Position numbers and translations under genes: made by a program. The notes under the pieces are model-generated. The model did not search any database, was not told where the DNA came from, and was given only the letters and a program-made list of their open reading frames with translations. Of a DNA stretch of 64,000 bases, positions 23,188-36,319 are shown in pieces; position 1 is the first letter of the stretch, and each line of letters begins with the position of its first letter. The stretch is taken from the NCBI GenBank assembly GCA_023053685.1, contig JALIGW010000001.1, positions 229,176,434-229,240,433 of the forward strand, in the 5' to 3' direction. The DNA comes from Diadophis punctatus similis (taxonomy: Eukaryota; Chordata; Lepidosauria; Squamata; Dipsadidae).

Positions 23188-23771
23188 AAATAGAGGGCAT
23201 TATTGTCCTGCTGGAAATTATAATGGCTAAAAAAACCCAGTAGGTGGGTAGGATATGTTATGTGAAATACCTGCTTAGATAATGTAGAACTCTGAACCAC
23301 TGGAAAATGCATCCTTGATTTGATTTGATTTAATTCCCACCTCTGAACCACAGGGGAGATGGTCAGGAGATGGTAAGGAAACGTTTTCTTATGTTCTATT
23401 TCTATTATTATTATTCAGAAAGTAAATACAAATAATCACATAGAAAGGAGTGAAGGGAATAGCTATTTATACACAAAGAAGAAAGAGAAAATAAACATCA
23501 GTAAAAACATTAGAAAGCTTCTTAATTACAAGTTATAATCTTATTTCCCATTGTACTCCCAACTGAGAGTTACAATCAATACATTTGAAAGCGTTCGGAG
23601 TTGTCTCTAATTTTTATTTGAGTTCTTTCATTTATTTTGCTTTTGTTTTTTCTTTCTTAGAAACATATTCTGAATATCTGAATTTGCCTTGTGTCATATA
23701 TGATATTTAAGAGAGCTGTGGTTAAGCTTCTGTTGTGTATTTATACCATTACTTTTGCCATTGCTATAGAG

Positions 23772-23906
23772 CAGGGGTGTCAAACTCGCAGCTCATGGGC
23801 CGGATGTGTCACATGCTGGCCACCCCCATGCCCGGTTTAGCGAAGGGAGAAAAAGTTGCAATACGTCCCATGACGCCACTGTGACGATGCAAGTTTGACC
23901 ACCCTG
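23772..23906. mobile_element. short hAT element (CAGGGGTGTCAAACTC family)
   Basis: Begins CAGGGGTGTCAAACTCGCAG and ends AAGTTTGACCACCCTG. Flanks CTATAGAG and CTGTAGAC agree at 6 of 8 positions and fit the TCTAGA-like target taste of this group. Related ends occur at 44.8, 47.2 and 58.7 kb. Confidence 0.75.
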
Positions 23907-23914
23907 CTGTAGAC

Positions 23915-25086
23915 GCACCAAGTTTGCTTCCAGTATCATCTGGAAGAGATTTCTTATTTGATAATATACTCCAATTGACTGTGCACTGGTATTTATATTT
24001 AGCAGTATGTTTCCTATGAAGAGATCCCATAAACCATTCTAACCATTTATCTTCTAAACTGATAAATTAATGCACTCCCCATAATTAATAAAGATACGGA
24101 CAATAATTAAATGTGCCAATTACTTGCAGTAAATATTGTTTATCAAATACAATAATAAAATTTTACAGCTTTACAAAATAAAATGCATTGGATATCATCA
24201 ATAAGTAAATTAATGTAAAACAATTTTTAATGGGAAGGATGAGCTTGCTTTCTTGCATAATTCCTGAAATCTGGATTTCATTTTAAGTCAACTGCTTTCA
24301 TGTCTTGTTCCATATTTATTTTTCATAGATATAAACATTTTATTTCAGCAACCATAAAAAAGCCAGAACTATAGAAATAGGGTCCTGCAAATGTTAATAA
24401 ACTAATATAACTAAAGGCTGATCACGTTTAATTTTTCTTTTATCATCCAAATATTTTTCCCCATTTTGAAAGACATTTAAGATAATGTTTAAAAATATTG
24501 AACTTCTACAAACATCCCGGAGGTGATTAATATATTGTTACATGCAATGCTGGTGGAATACCAGAAACACATTATTTTAAGAAAAGCCAATCATCATTAT
24601 CTATAAGACAATAATGCAAAAAATGTAATGTGATTGTTTGTTGTTATGCTAATAAATGGTTGGTTGTTTTATGCTAATAAATGCTGGTTTTTCATTGTGA
24701 AAATCCTTAGATTTATCAAATGAAATAAAATTCTGTAGATAACTGGTGCTGTTTGTTGTAACTGAATGGGACAATATAAAATATCATTTTTTTTCTTGGA
24801 GTGACTAGCACATTTAACAACACTATGGAAAATATTGCTGGACAGAAAATCTTTAGCACTTGAACGAGTCTCTGGACAACTTAATTTTGAAATTATATTT
24901 TAATTTCAATTCAGAAATCATTTCATAATTAAGTAGAAGCAAAAAAAAAAAACCCCACTCACCTCATTACCTTAAATGTTGGATAAAAGGGATTGATTTC
25001 CCCCCCCCATAAGCTTTGCTATTATGCTTACTTATATGAGGCTACCACTCCAACCAATTCCCAATGAGGCTACTGCAACTGACCAC
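23915..25086. other. no gene seen
   Basis: Very AT-rich DNA. It has a short direct repeat of TATGCTAATAAATG near 24650-24680 and short homopolymer runs near 24941 and 25001. No coding sequence recognised. Confidence 0.5.
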
Positions 25087-25240
25087 ATTGATTCATCTAT
25101 AATACCTTAATTAATTAATTTCCTAATTAATTAATTAATTAATTTCCTAATTAATTAATTTCCCAATTAATTAATTAATTTCCTAATTAATTAATTTCCT
25201 AATTAATTAATTTCCTAATTAATTAATTAATTGATGCTTA
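25087..25240. repeat. TTAATTAATTTCC minisatellite
   Basis: Repeats of TTAATTAATT joined by TCCTAA or TCCCAA spacers, about nine spacer-bounded units. To the right, up to about 25660, the sequence is a looser set of TTGATTGATTAATTG-like words that may be a decayed extension of the same array. Confidence 0.85.
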
Positions 25241-25689
25241 ATTTCTTAATACAATATTGATTGAGAGATTGGTAACTGATTGATTAGATAGTTGGGCATT
25301 TAATGATTGTTAATTGATAGAATAATTAGGCTTTTAATTGATTATCAATTGAACAATTTAAATACTTAGTCGTTGTTTAACTTTTGATTTATTGGTTGGG
25401 AAATTAATTTGTTGCTTAGTTTAATTGACTGGATTATTGACCGTTTAATTGATTTACTGATATTTTTGATTGTATAAAAACTGATTAATTAATTAATTGA
25501 CCAGGCACTATTAACTAAATAGTTTAGCATTCATTAATAATTAATACTCCAATGTTAAATTGTCTGTCTAACTAGTCAGACTTTGTTTATCGATTGATTA
25601 TTGATTTTGTAATTGGGCAATCTAATCAGCTACATAGAATACTTAATTGGGAAGGCTTGGATTGCAAATACTAAACTACCATGCCTAGC

Positions 25690-28035
25690 AAGCACTCCAC
25701 CACCAAACCTACACTCAAAATGAATGAAATCTCTACTAAAGATCAACATAATTCCAGCTCATGCTGCTCACCACAAATGTACCTTTAGTAACTCCCAAAG
25801 CCAAAAAGAACAAATTACTCTTATCAATAAGGAAACTCCAATCCAAAAAAAATCCCTTTGGCAGAAAAATAAAACTGGCTATGTAGCCAACTTCAAAAAC
25901 CAATACAAAACCTTATGCCACCAAATAAAAACAGAATGTACCAATTACCACTGCAAACAGGAAGAAGAGCTGTTACACACAAAATCCAATCGTGCCTTCT
26001 TTAATTTCGTAAACGCCAAACTTAAAGACTCAAAAACCATCCCACCACTAAAAGGGCAAAATGGTGAAGATTGTAATGATGATGCCGTTAAGGCTAATCT
26101 CTTCAACACTTTTTTCAGTTCAGTCTTTGTCAACAGCAATGGCATCTCTCCCTCATTTCCTAGTCATATCTCAACCAATTGCAATAATCTAATCCACATT
26201 GATTTTACTGAAGATACCGTCAAAAGGGCACTACACAAACTAAAGCCATCTCTATCTATTGGTCCTGATGAAATATGTGCCTACTTTCTAAAAAAGCTCT
26301 CCTCTGCTATAGCTGAACCTCTAAGCACCATCTATGAAGTATCTTTTAGAATGAGCTCCATGCCTGTCCTATGGTCATTAGCAACAGTCATACCTTGTCA
26401 CGGTGTGAATATTGTCAGTTGTATGTCTATGCAGGGTAATGCACCTCTATTCTAATATTATGGTATATTCCAATACAAGCAGAACACGTGATATGATCTT
26501 GTACGCATGTCCACATTCCTGATCCACCATTAATCACTTTTGACTTGGCTCTTGACCGGAACGGTCGCATTTTCTTAGCAAACATGTAATTATTCAGGAT
26601 TTATTGTTTTTATACCGAAATAAATATTTCTATTAGACTTTTAATTTCGGCTTTATTTCTAACTGTCTGAATTCCAAGCAAAGATCCAAATCGCCTCTAC
26701 GAGATTTATTCTCACCCCAACATACCTATCATCAAAAAAGGTGACCCCGGCAATCTACATAGACTTCTGCAAAGCCTTTGATTCTGTGGTACATGACAAC
26801 TTCTGTTAAAACTAAGTTCTTACAGCATTTCTGGATCCTTGCTCAAGTGGATAGCTGCATTCCTATCAAACAGGCAACAAATAGTTAAAATTGGAAATGC
26901 TATATCAAACCCAGCATCAGTTAATAGTGGTGTTCCCCAAGGCAGCGTTCTAGGACCAACACTCTTTCTGCTTTATATAAACTACCTTTGTGATAATATT
27001 GTAAGCAGTTGCGTCCTCTTTGCCAACAATGTAAAACTATTTACCACAGACAATTCTATTACCCTACAAAATGACCTAGATTATGTATCTGAATGGTCAA
27101 ACAATTGGCAACTCCAAATCTCTGCTAACAAATGCTCAGTCCTGCACATTGGCAATAAAAATCAGAACATCAAATACAAGTTGGACAGAAATGATCTAAA
27201 AGATGACCCATACTCTGTCAAGGACTTTGGTGTACTCATTTCAAAAGATCTAAGCCCAAGAGCTCACTGTAACAACGTTGCTAAAAAGGCATTAAGAGTT
27301 GTCAACCTTATTTTACGAAGTTTTCTCTCTGGTAACGTTATACTTCTAACTAGGGCATACAAAACCTTTGCAGACCTATCCTTGAATACTGCTCACCTGC
27401 CTGGAACCCACACTGTATTTCGGACATTAATGCATTAGAGAGGGTCCGGAGATATTTTACAAGAAGAGTACTCAACTCCTCTGCTCGCAATAACATTCCT
27501 TATTCCAGTAGACTTGAAATTTTAGGCCTGGATAACCTTGAACTACGCCGTCTATGTTCCGACCTAAGATTAGTACACAAGATCATCTACCTTAACGTCC
27601 TTCCTATTAACGACTACTTTAATTTCAACAGCAATAACACTAGGGCTATCTATAGATACAAACTAAATGTAATCCGCTCTAATCTTGATTGCAGAAAATA
27701 CGACTTCTGCAATAGAATAGTAAATGTCTGGAACACTTTACCTGATCCTGTTGTTAGTTTCTCTAACCCCCATACCTTTTACCTTAAACTGTCTACCGTG
27801 GACCTTACACGTTTCTTAAGAGGTCCCTAAGGGGGCGTGCATAAGCTCACCAGCGTGCCTACCGCACCTGTCCTACTGTACCCATTTGTATGTACTCATT
27901 TTATGTGTTTATGGCTATGTTTTGCTTCTTTATATCCATTTATTTGTACCTTTTTTCATGTGTTCTGTTTCTTTGCACTTGTTGACAAATATATAAACAA
28001 ACAAACAAACAAACAAACAAATAAATAAAATAAAT
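25690..28035 (+). mobile_element. non-LTR LINE with broken reverse transcriptase
   Basis: Reading frames at 25724-26455 and 26839-27438 are two parts of one reverse transcriptase. Visible landmarks in order: KLKPSLSIGPDEI (finger region), YIDFCKAFDSVVHD (motif A, near 26755-26796), SGVPQGSVLGPTLFLLYI (motif B), and FANNVKLF where the catalytic FADD/YADD box should be. A C-terminal RRYFTRRVLNSSARNNIPYS stretch follows in another frame. The 3' UTR ends in an AAAC repeat at about 27990-28020. Frameshifts and the lost aspartates mean it is inactive. The clade is CR1/L2/Rex-like; I cannot choose among them. Confidence 0.8.
26396..26668 (+). mobile_element. foreign insert in the LINE, possibly LTR-like
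   Basis: The reverse transcriptase frame leaves its family sequence after ATVIP (about 26393), and LINE-like protein sequence returns by 26755. The intervening stretch begins TGTCACGGTGTGAATATTG and carries an AATAAA at about 26620. TTTTAATTTCGGCTTTATTT follows, and the stretch ends near CTGTCTG. I found no convincing target duplication, so borders are approximate and the type is a guess. Confidence 0.35.
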
Positions 28036-28727
28036 AGAAATATGTAGACTTTGAAACTTCCTTATCTGTAGGTCTCATCACATATTGGATGAATATATTC
28101 ATATGTCCTATACTGTATATTCCTTCTTCACTCGGTTTATGCAGCACTTAAGATACAGCACATATTGGATAGATATATTGGTATGCCCCTATACTGTAAA
28201 TTCCTTCTTTCCCTTCCTTGGTTGACATAATAGTAACTTTCATAATCACTTGGGTTATGTAGCATTTAATTTAATCTACCAAAAAATGTTTCAGAGAGTA
28301 ATTTGTGTTTGCACTACTTTAAAGTGGCTGTGCTGTTATGAGGCAGGGTTAAGGAGCTGTAGATCAATGTTACAGACAGTGTTGTTTCTCATTACGTTAC
28401 TATGTTGTAGAAATTGGAATAAATCAGATTTGGTGCTATGGGCCATTGTAAAAAACTAGAAAATTACAGGGATTGGGGCTTTAGGCTGTATCCTCATTCC
28501 TTTGTTTATGTCACACTAAAAATTTACAGAGGTTTTTCTCAACCATAAACTTGAAATTATTCCATTTCAAATTTCAGTCCAAGATTATTTACATTTTAAA
28601 AGGCTTCTTATGTTTATTTCATCACATTATTTTAAATCAATTTAGAGGGCATTGACTTTGGTAAAGTCACCCTGTGAGATTTGTCTTAGTTACCCAATGA
28701 AAAATATTTGAGACATCAAAAGTTATG
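28036..28727. other. no gene seen
   Basis: AT-rich DNA containing a direct repeat (ATATTGGAT, TACTGTA, TTCCTTCTT words at about 28080-28140 and again at 28160-28215), probably a local duplication. Confidence 0.5.
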
Positions 28728-30180
28728 GACTTCCGGAAAAAGTACAGAGAACTAAAATGGCTCTGCAAAAGTGGATCTGACAACCTGGCAAAGACCAAGG
28801 ACTCAGTTAATAGACCAGTTCCTTGGAACCTCTCTGGATAAGGAGAAGACCCACATTTACTTCAGACAGTTGCTTATTGTGAGGAGACTGAAAGACAGTG
28901 GTTTTCTGCAGGATTGAGTCCCAGGAGATAGTGGAATTAGCTATCTTGATCACAGCTGTGGCGGAAACATTTAAAGAACAGTAGGTTGGCAAACCTCACT
29001 TTCCAATCACTTTTAGTAATTTTATTTATTTATTTATTTATTAGTGAGATTTATATACCGCCTCATAGTGCAAGCACTCTCTAAGCGGTTTACACCATTA
29101 AGCAATGTATATTTTACATTGCCCCCAACACTCTGGGTCCTCATTTTACCTACCTCGGAAGGATGGAAGGCTGAGTCAACCCTGAGCCGGTGAGATTTGA
29201 ACAGCTGAACTCAAATGATCACAGTCAGCTAAAGTAGCCTGCAGTACTGCTCTCTAACCGCTGTGCCACCTTGGCTCTTTTTTGCATGTTATTTACTTCT
29301 AAGCTATTACAGAACTTCAGAACAACACATTTAAAAATGCTAGATGAATCTGCCTTCATCCCTGAATGAATATCTTAATCATAACCCAAAGAATTTAAAG
29401 AATCTAAGATTTAAATCTTAGAAAGTTATAAACAGACTAGAGTCCACAGTATCAACAATGTCAGTATGATGTCTGCTGATAGATGTTATTGAAGAAATGA
29501 CAAATGTAGAATAAATTTTATCTGATAAGATAGAGATGGTATCAAATGTGGATTTACAACTGACAGGCCAAGAGAATGACTTAGAAAAGGATATTTCACT
29601 AACTCTACAAAAGAAACTGGCCTGGGTTTTAAAATTTAAAAGGAAAATACAAAGGAAAAGCCAAGAGAATGACCTAGATAAATGTTTTCTATTGGATTAA
29701 CAAACAAGGCTAGTTAAAGCATTGAAGAACTCTGTGTGATGGGACAAAGAAGAAGAGAAATCAAATCCAACAGTATTTGAATCAACTAAAGATTAAGACT
29801 TCTAGAAGTACAGTAAAAAGAAGAAATATAAAGTTGGTTTATCTGATCAAGGTTAAAACAAGATATGTTGCTACATCTGGCAACTTTATATCTCTGCTGA
29901 ACCAGGATTGAAAAGATAATGGTTTATGGATTTATAGATAAGACATGGGATATGGGATGAAGAAATAAATGCTTGTAATTTCAGTAGGGGGTGAATGGTC
30001 AATAAATTTATTTACACATTGTGATGAAAATTGAAAGTTTCTTCTTTATATATTTACTTTTTCTTTATTCTTAATTTCTTGCTTCTTTCTCTCTTTTTTC
30101 TAGTCTACATCTTCCTATTCTTTTATGTTTAGTTTGTATTACATTGTTCTAGTATACTATTATAATTAACATTCCAAAAA
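28728..30180 (+). mobile_element. decayed L1-like LINE, internally deleted
   Basis: Starts GACTTCCGGAAAAAGTACAG, the same first nine bases as the L1-like element at 1637. It continues with an A-rich, K/E-biased stretch broken by many stops and ends in a T-rich region. A SINE lies inside it at 29.0 kb. The assignment is weak because no long conserved frame survives. Confidence 0.35.
29023..29277 (-). mobile_element. tRNA-derived squamate SINE
   Basis: On the minus strand: GAGCCAAGGTGGCACAGCGG (A box), GTTCAAATCTCACCGG (B box), then GGTTGACTCAGCCTTCCATC, AAACCGCTTAGAGAGTGCTT and an ATAAATAAAT tail. Same family as 33.1 and 48.1 kb. Confidence 0.88.
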
Positions 30181-31140
<960 letters not shown>

Positions 31141-31344
31141 TGTCCTGGAAATCAAATTACAAAAAGACTGGCAATGTCTTATTCACGTTTAAACAGCAGC
31201 CATCTTTGCCTCAGAAAGGTACATAAGGTTTTTTTTCTTTTTTGCTGGTAGAAATTCAGTCTGAGATTGGAGTTTATTTAATTATATTTGTCAACTGCCT
31301 TAAATCCATAGAGTAAAACAAGTAGTAATTAAAAAAACAGAGCA

Positions 31345-31516
31345 GTTAAGAGTAGGGTAGGGTAGGGGAAGGGGAAGAGAGAAAAGAGAAGAGAAGAGAG
31401 AAGAGAATAGAATAGAAGAGAAAATAATAGAATAGAATAGAAAATAGAATAGAATAGAATAGAATAGAATAGAATAGAATAGAATAGAATAGAATAGAAT
31501 AGAATAGAAAATAGAA
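31345..31516. repeat. GGGTA/AGAGA/AGAAT pentamer array
   Basis: Starts with GTAGG-type units, passes through AGAGA-rich sequence and ends in about 15 AGAAT units. It resembles the LINE-tail array at 16.6 kb, but I see no clear LINE end on either side. Confidence 0.9.
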
Positions 31517-31679
31517 TATTTTTCAGTTTTCTTTCTTAGCTGATAACTTTAAAGAATAAAAAGGTGCTGCGGAAAATATAGAAGGGTTGTAAGTAAAGGG
31601 CAATGTTATCTTGATCTCTTCCATATACATAACATTTGATGAAAGAAGCAGGACAATTTTTCACAAAAAGAGCCTCCGA

Positions 31680-32210
31680 CAGGAAATCGGACAGATAGAT
31701 TCTATCAAAAGTAATGCGATCATGGCAGCAGCGGCCTAGGGCTGGGAATCATGGGCACACTACGCAAACAACTTACTCTCTTGAGATTTCTTTCTCTCCA
31801 ATCTCTCTCCTCTGTAGGCAGGGAAGGGGAAGCAGTTTCTGTAGACAACCTCTCCTTTGCCTGACCTTTCCCCCCATCCTCAGCAGAGGAGAGATTGGAG
31901 AGAGATTTCAGGAGAATAAGCTGATTGCTCTTCTACACATAGAAAGCAATGTGATCGTGCCAGCAGCAGAAAAATGTCAAGGCAAAGGAGAGATTGCCTA
32001 CAGAAATTGCTTGCTCCCCCCCCCCTTTGTAAAACAGAGATTGGATTTAAAGGGAATACTGTAAGCTGTTTACTGTAGAGCACCCACAGCTCCCAGCCCC
32101 AGGCTGTTGGCACAATAACAGTGCTTTCAATGTATAGAAGAATAAACAGCTTATTTGCTTGCAATTCTTCTGCCATACAATGGTGGAATAAAAAAACAAA
32201 CAGGTCAGGC
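31680..32210. repeat. imperfect inverted repeat of unknown family
   Basis: GATTTCTTTCTCTCCAATCT with CTCTCCTCTG (31785-31816) is mirrored by CAGAGGAGAGATTGGAGAGA (31883-31902). GCAGCAGC, AAAGCAATGTGATCGTG and AAAGTAATGCGATCATG also pair or repeat across the region. It looks like a decayed composite repeat. No TSD or named family recognised. Confidence 0.5.
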
Positions 32211-33135
32211 ACAGTAGGAAGTGTACTGAATATAATGGTGATTAAGTGTCTGAGGGAAGCTGAGAAGTTTGTAAATAGGCTATAATGTTATTTTTTCCCC
32301 AGCATTGTTTGAACAGTTGCTGAGTGAATGGTCAGTAAGTGTAGACTACCTGAAGTCTGAGAATATGGAACCTAAGGCTGAAATTGTCATTACTTAGATG
32401 ACCATGACCTCTATGACTACAGAAAACACTTGTGAGTGTCTTATAATATATTGTACATTAATGTTCGTGAGAGCCTGGACAAGAGTATGTCAGTTTTGCT
32501 TATGTAACCTCCAGTGCAGCAAAGAGTGAGGAATATGTTACGAAAGAAAACTCCTTTTTAATTTATTTATTCAATTTCTCTTGGAACCGTGCAGCTCTTT
32601 AAGGCAGCTTCGCTTCACTGCGATGTCAATGACAGCATCCTTTTGAAGTGAAGCCAGAGATTGAAATGCTTCCTTGCTCTCCCCTGTAGAGGTGGTGTGC
32701 AGAAGCTGCATTTGGCAAAGTGGGATGTTTCTCATGACTTGGCCTCCCACCACGACTCTTCGCTAGGGCAAAACCACACACTCCAGGAGGCACCTTATTG
32801 TGCTGAGGGAAATCGACATGTCTCTGCAAGGGGGATCGGAAGCAATCGGAAGGCCTTTTCCACTTTGCTTCTCAGGCAAGCATGTCAGGCAGCAAAACGT
32901 TGAAAACAAGGCTAAAATCAGTTAGCACTAAAGGGCCTGGCAGAAGAGGTGCGTTTGTAAATGCAGAGAGAAAGGGGAAGCCAAAAGGGGGGTGGGGGTG
33001 GGGTGGACATTACATCACTTCAGAACAATGCCCCTCACAGCGGGGATTTGGTCAGGAAATTTTAATGGCCAGATTCATGACAGGAGAAGAATCCTATACT
33101 CAAGGCTCAACATGTTAAAATTACAAATAAAGGAG
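32211..33135. other. no gene seen
   Basis: Contains several overlapping frames of 60-80 codons on both strands around 32.6-33.1 kb. None shows a domain or splice sites. The area is somewhat more GC-rich than average and could be checked for conservation. Confidence 0.45.
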
Positions 33136-33143
33136 AACATTTG

Positions 33144-33400
33144 ACTGAGCCGAGGTGGCGCAGCGGTTAGAGGCAGTACTGCAGGTCACTTTAGCTGACT
33201 GTGATCCGCAGGTCAGCGGTTCAAATCTCACCGGCTCAGGGTTGACTCAGCCTTCCATCCTTCCGAGGTAGGTAAAATGAGGACCCAGATTGTTGGGGGC
33301 AATATAAAAATACATTGCTTACTGGTGTAAACCGCTTAGAGAGTGCTTGCACTGTGAGGCGGTATATAAATCTCACAAAATAAATAAATAAATAAATAAA
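33144..33400 (+). mobile_element. tRNA-derived squamate SINE, full length with TSD
   Basis: Flanked by AACATTTG on both sides (33136-33143 and 33401-33408). A box GGTGGCGCAGCGGTTAGAGG, B box GGTTCAAATCTCACC, body with CAGCCTTCCATCCTTCCGAG, end AAACCGCTTAGAGAGTGCTT and GGCGGTATATAAATCTC, then an (AAAT)n tail. Transcribed by polymerase III in principle and mobilised by a LINE. Its intactness suggests a fairly young insertion. Confidence 0.93.
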
Positions 33401-33426
33401 AACATTTGGGGTTCAGGGTTGAAATG

Positions 33427-33528
33427 AGGAGTCTTTGAAGCTCTCTGAGATTGGTGGTTTTCTTGCAGGCGTGTCATTACCCAAACTAGGTAACATTATC
33501 AGTGTTCAGAGAGCACCAAGGACCCCTC
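33427..33528 (-). mobile_element. Penelope-like fragment with hammerhead-like core
   Basis: Arms GAGGAGTCTTTGAAGCTCTC and GAGAGCACCAAGGACCCCTC mirror each other. Between them, on the minus strand (33503 down to 33469), is CTGATAATGTTACC, a loop, GGGTAATGACACG. This fits the layout CTGANGA, stem, GAAAC of a hammerhead ribozyme with two core changes. Penelope-like elements are known to carry hammerhead motifs, which supports the family call. Confidence 0.45.
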
Positions 33529-34389
33529 ATGTCAAACTCATCTTGATCCCACCTTGCTTATTTTCCCTCATCCATCCTAAAGCTCCAAGCAACCTTCACC
33601 TTACTAGATTCATGCAACTAATGAATAGCAGTGGGGCCTAGATGGAACCATACGGGACAATCAAGGTGTCCCATATTCACTAGCGCCACCTTCTGAATAC
33701 AGCTTGATAGGAGGATCAGGTCTGCTGCCAAACAATGTTGCCGTGGCTCTTGCAAAGGAATCATGAGAGTTAAGGCTGCATCAGTCCATTCATCTTTTTC
33801 TCTATTAGAAAATGCTCCACGAACATAATTTTCACCCCCTCCTGACAAACAAGCTTAAATCTACCCATGAAAGATATATATTTCAGGATATCTGCTGATC
33901 ACCTCTATCTTAGGTAAAGGCCTCTCCGCAGTTTTCACTTACTGCCACTGATTTTGATTTATGTAATTTGCAATCAATGATTCCCTAACTAACAGAAATG
34001 TATGGTAAAGCAGTCTATGATGATAAAATGTGAACGTCTGTTAAGATATATTGGAATTAATAAAATATTCCTCTGGACCCTTCAGACAATTTATAAAAGT
34101 TGATTTGTTGTTATTAGAACTTAACTGCAAAATGAAACAAGTTGCAGCAACTACATTAAGCAGAGCCACATTTCAGCCTTGGTAAGAGAACCTGAAAAGT
34201 GTATAGGTAGCTATGATAGAAAGGTAGCAGAATTCACCAAAGAAAAACAACACCGACATTTTTGCAGTTTCCTAGATTTTTTTTTATCCTGGATCTACCC
34301 ATCACATATTACTTTGCAGAAAAATTATGGGTCAATATTGTAGCCATTATTATTATTATTTTTGCAAACTAACACATCTATACTTGGGG

Positions 34390-34519
34390 GGGTGGAGGTT
34401 CATTCTCCGAGATTGTGGGTTAGTTTCCGAACGTTTCTTTACCAGACTAGGTAACATCTTCAGCAGAATTGAGGGGATTCAGAAACCAACCCACAAGCTG
34501 GGAGAATGAACCTCCACCC
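34390..34519 (-). mobile_element. Penelope-like palindrome with hammerhead-like core
   Basis: Outer arms GGTGGAGGTTCATTCTCC and GGGAGAATGAACCTCCACC are inverted copies. On the minus strand (34466 down to 34428) the core is CTGAAGATGTTACC, loop, GGTAAAGAAACGTTC. CTGAAGA and GAAAC keep the invariant hammerhead bases (position 7 is variable in known ribozymes). Confidence 0.45.
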
Positions 34520-34528
34520 TCATCCTAC

Positions 34529-36317
34529 ACCCGAGTGACAGATATTCGCCACTATCACACATCTATTCTTGTCCAATGCTTTGGAACATTATTTCTTTTC
34601 TCCCTATTGCATCTTTTAAGTTTCTTCTGGGGTCCCACTGCAGTTAGCACAGTAATTCCAGGTGACTGCTTCCAATTCACTATGAAAGTGATGCTGAGTA
34701 AAGGCAATATGTTACTGTTTTAAACTGGCTATATATAGGTAGTCCTTGTTTAACCACTGCAGTTGGGACCAGCAACTCAGTCACTAAACAAAGTGGCCGC
34801 TAAGTGAAAAATGATGTGACCACAGCTTCTAATTTTACTTCAGCTTTCCTATTCTTTATAGTATCAGATGGATGCAACTCCAAACAACAGGGCAAACTCA
34901 AAGAGCAGGAAAAAAATTGACTCGTGGGGAAGCCTGGTAAAAGGGCAAATTTTATAGCCCCTATATATTTATCCACTGCCCTCTTATCCTTTGGAACACT
35001 CACCCCAGCACTGGGATGATTAGCAGGAAGGGAAATACTGTTTGTAATTACTTTCATTGGAGAGGAAGTCAGCAAAGTTAGCAGATACACAATAAGGAAT
35101 ATACAGCACATCGAAATGAATGAACTGGCGATGGCTGTTTGCCTACTGCACTTGCAGGTGTGAGCACTGAGCCGCTTAGGAAGCAAACAAACTCCTTTAG
35201 TATGAAATTGATTAGGGGTCTTGTCAATTTCAGGCAACAGCTGAGAGCCCACTGAGTCTTCTAATCAACCAATTAAGGTCACAGAACTGAGTTTGTTATC
35301 TTGCGGTTAGCACTTTTTAGGGACACCACCGCACTGCTGAGAAAAGCAGCTCAGGAAGATGGCCTGTTTAGGAAATCTCTCCACTCTGCAAAGGGTTTGT
35401 GGGGTGGGGGGGGAAGGGAGAAAAAAAACCAGGTCAGACACAGAATGACATGTATTAACTGTCTGTAATGGCGAGCATGGGACAGAGAGAAGGATGCTGT
35501 GAAGATTGTAAATGCAAGCATTGATTGCGATGTGACTGTTTTATCACCGTTGTAACTACAGTCGCTATTCAAGGCAGTTGTTAAACAAGTGCCTTCATAA
35601 ATAAATTTGCCCTGTAGTAATATAATAGGAAGACAACATCTCACCATACTGAAAAAATATTATCACCATTCATAGTCCCTCTTCTCACTTCTTTAAGACT
35701 ACGGCTTTTTACAGGTTCTAAATATTTACTGTATGAAAAATGACCATTGATTTTCAGTTATTCTGTAAAAAAAAAACTTTTGACTAGAAATCATAATTCA
35801 TCACAAACTGTTTTTTCTCTGAAGAAATATTTCTAAAACTGGAAATAAACTGGAAAGAATAATAAATTCAATTCTACTGTATGGTTAAATCTTTCATAAT
35901 ATCAAGCTATTCTATACACCCTTTTTTGAAATTTTTTCTCCTTATAATAATGTGGAATTATTAAAAAAAATAGAAGAAAGCAATTTTGCCACAAAAGTAA
36001 GCAGTAATAAGATTCTAATAATGTTTAGATCTATTTAAAATTGATTTTTGAATAGATTTTCAGCCAAAGAAATAACTAGATAAAGGAAACTACAGATAGT
36101 AATAAAAAAGCAGATACTATCTCATTAAATTTCCAGTAAACACTAAATAATGATGTCTATATAGAAAAACAAAACTCTGATTTTTGATGGACAAACTAAC
36201 TGGAAGTTTTTATAATAGCTACGGTGGGTAATATTATTTTCAGTCACCATTTTTAATATTGGGAAATTGAATAGGGAAGTTAGGAAAATATATTGTTCAG
36301 ATACCTGTTTTTCTTTA
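34529..36317. other. no gene seen; MITE end at 34.7 kb
   Basis: A fragment with GGTAGTCCTTGTTTAACCAC at 34738-34757 is one end of the MITE family present whole at 36.3 kb. AGTTGTTAAACAAGTGCC near 35576 may be another piece of it. The rest is AT-rich with no recognised coding sequence. Confidence 0.5.
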
Positions 36318-36319
36318 TA

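Noticed and set aside
25087..25240. CRISPR-like array
   Set aside because: Short AT-only repeats without unique spacers in vertebrate DNA; it is a minisatellite.
25945..26145. Minus-strand 66-codon frame
   Set aside because: Antisense shadow of the LINE reverse transcriptase frame.
33144..33230. tRNA gene
   Set aside because: A and B boxes are present, but they are the head of a SINE with target duplications and a LINE-type tail. The same holds at 29.0, 48.1, 50.7 and 60.1 kb.
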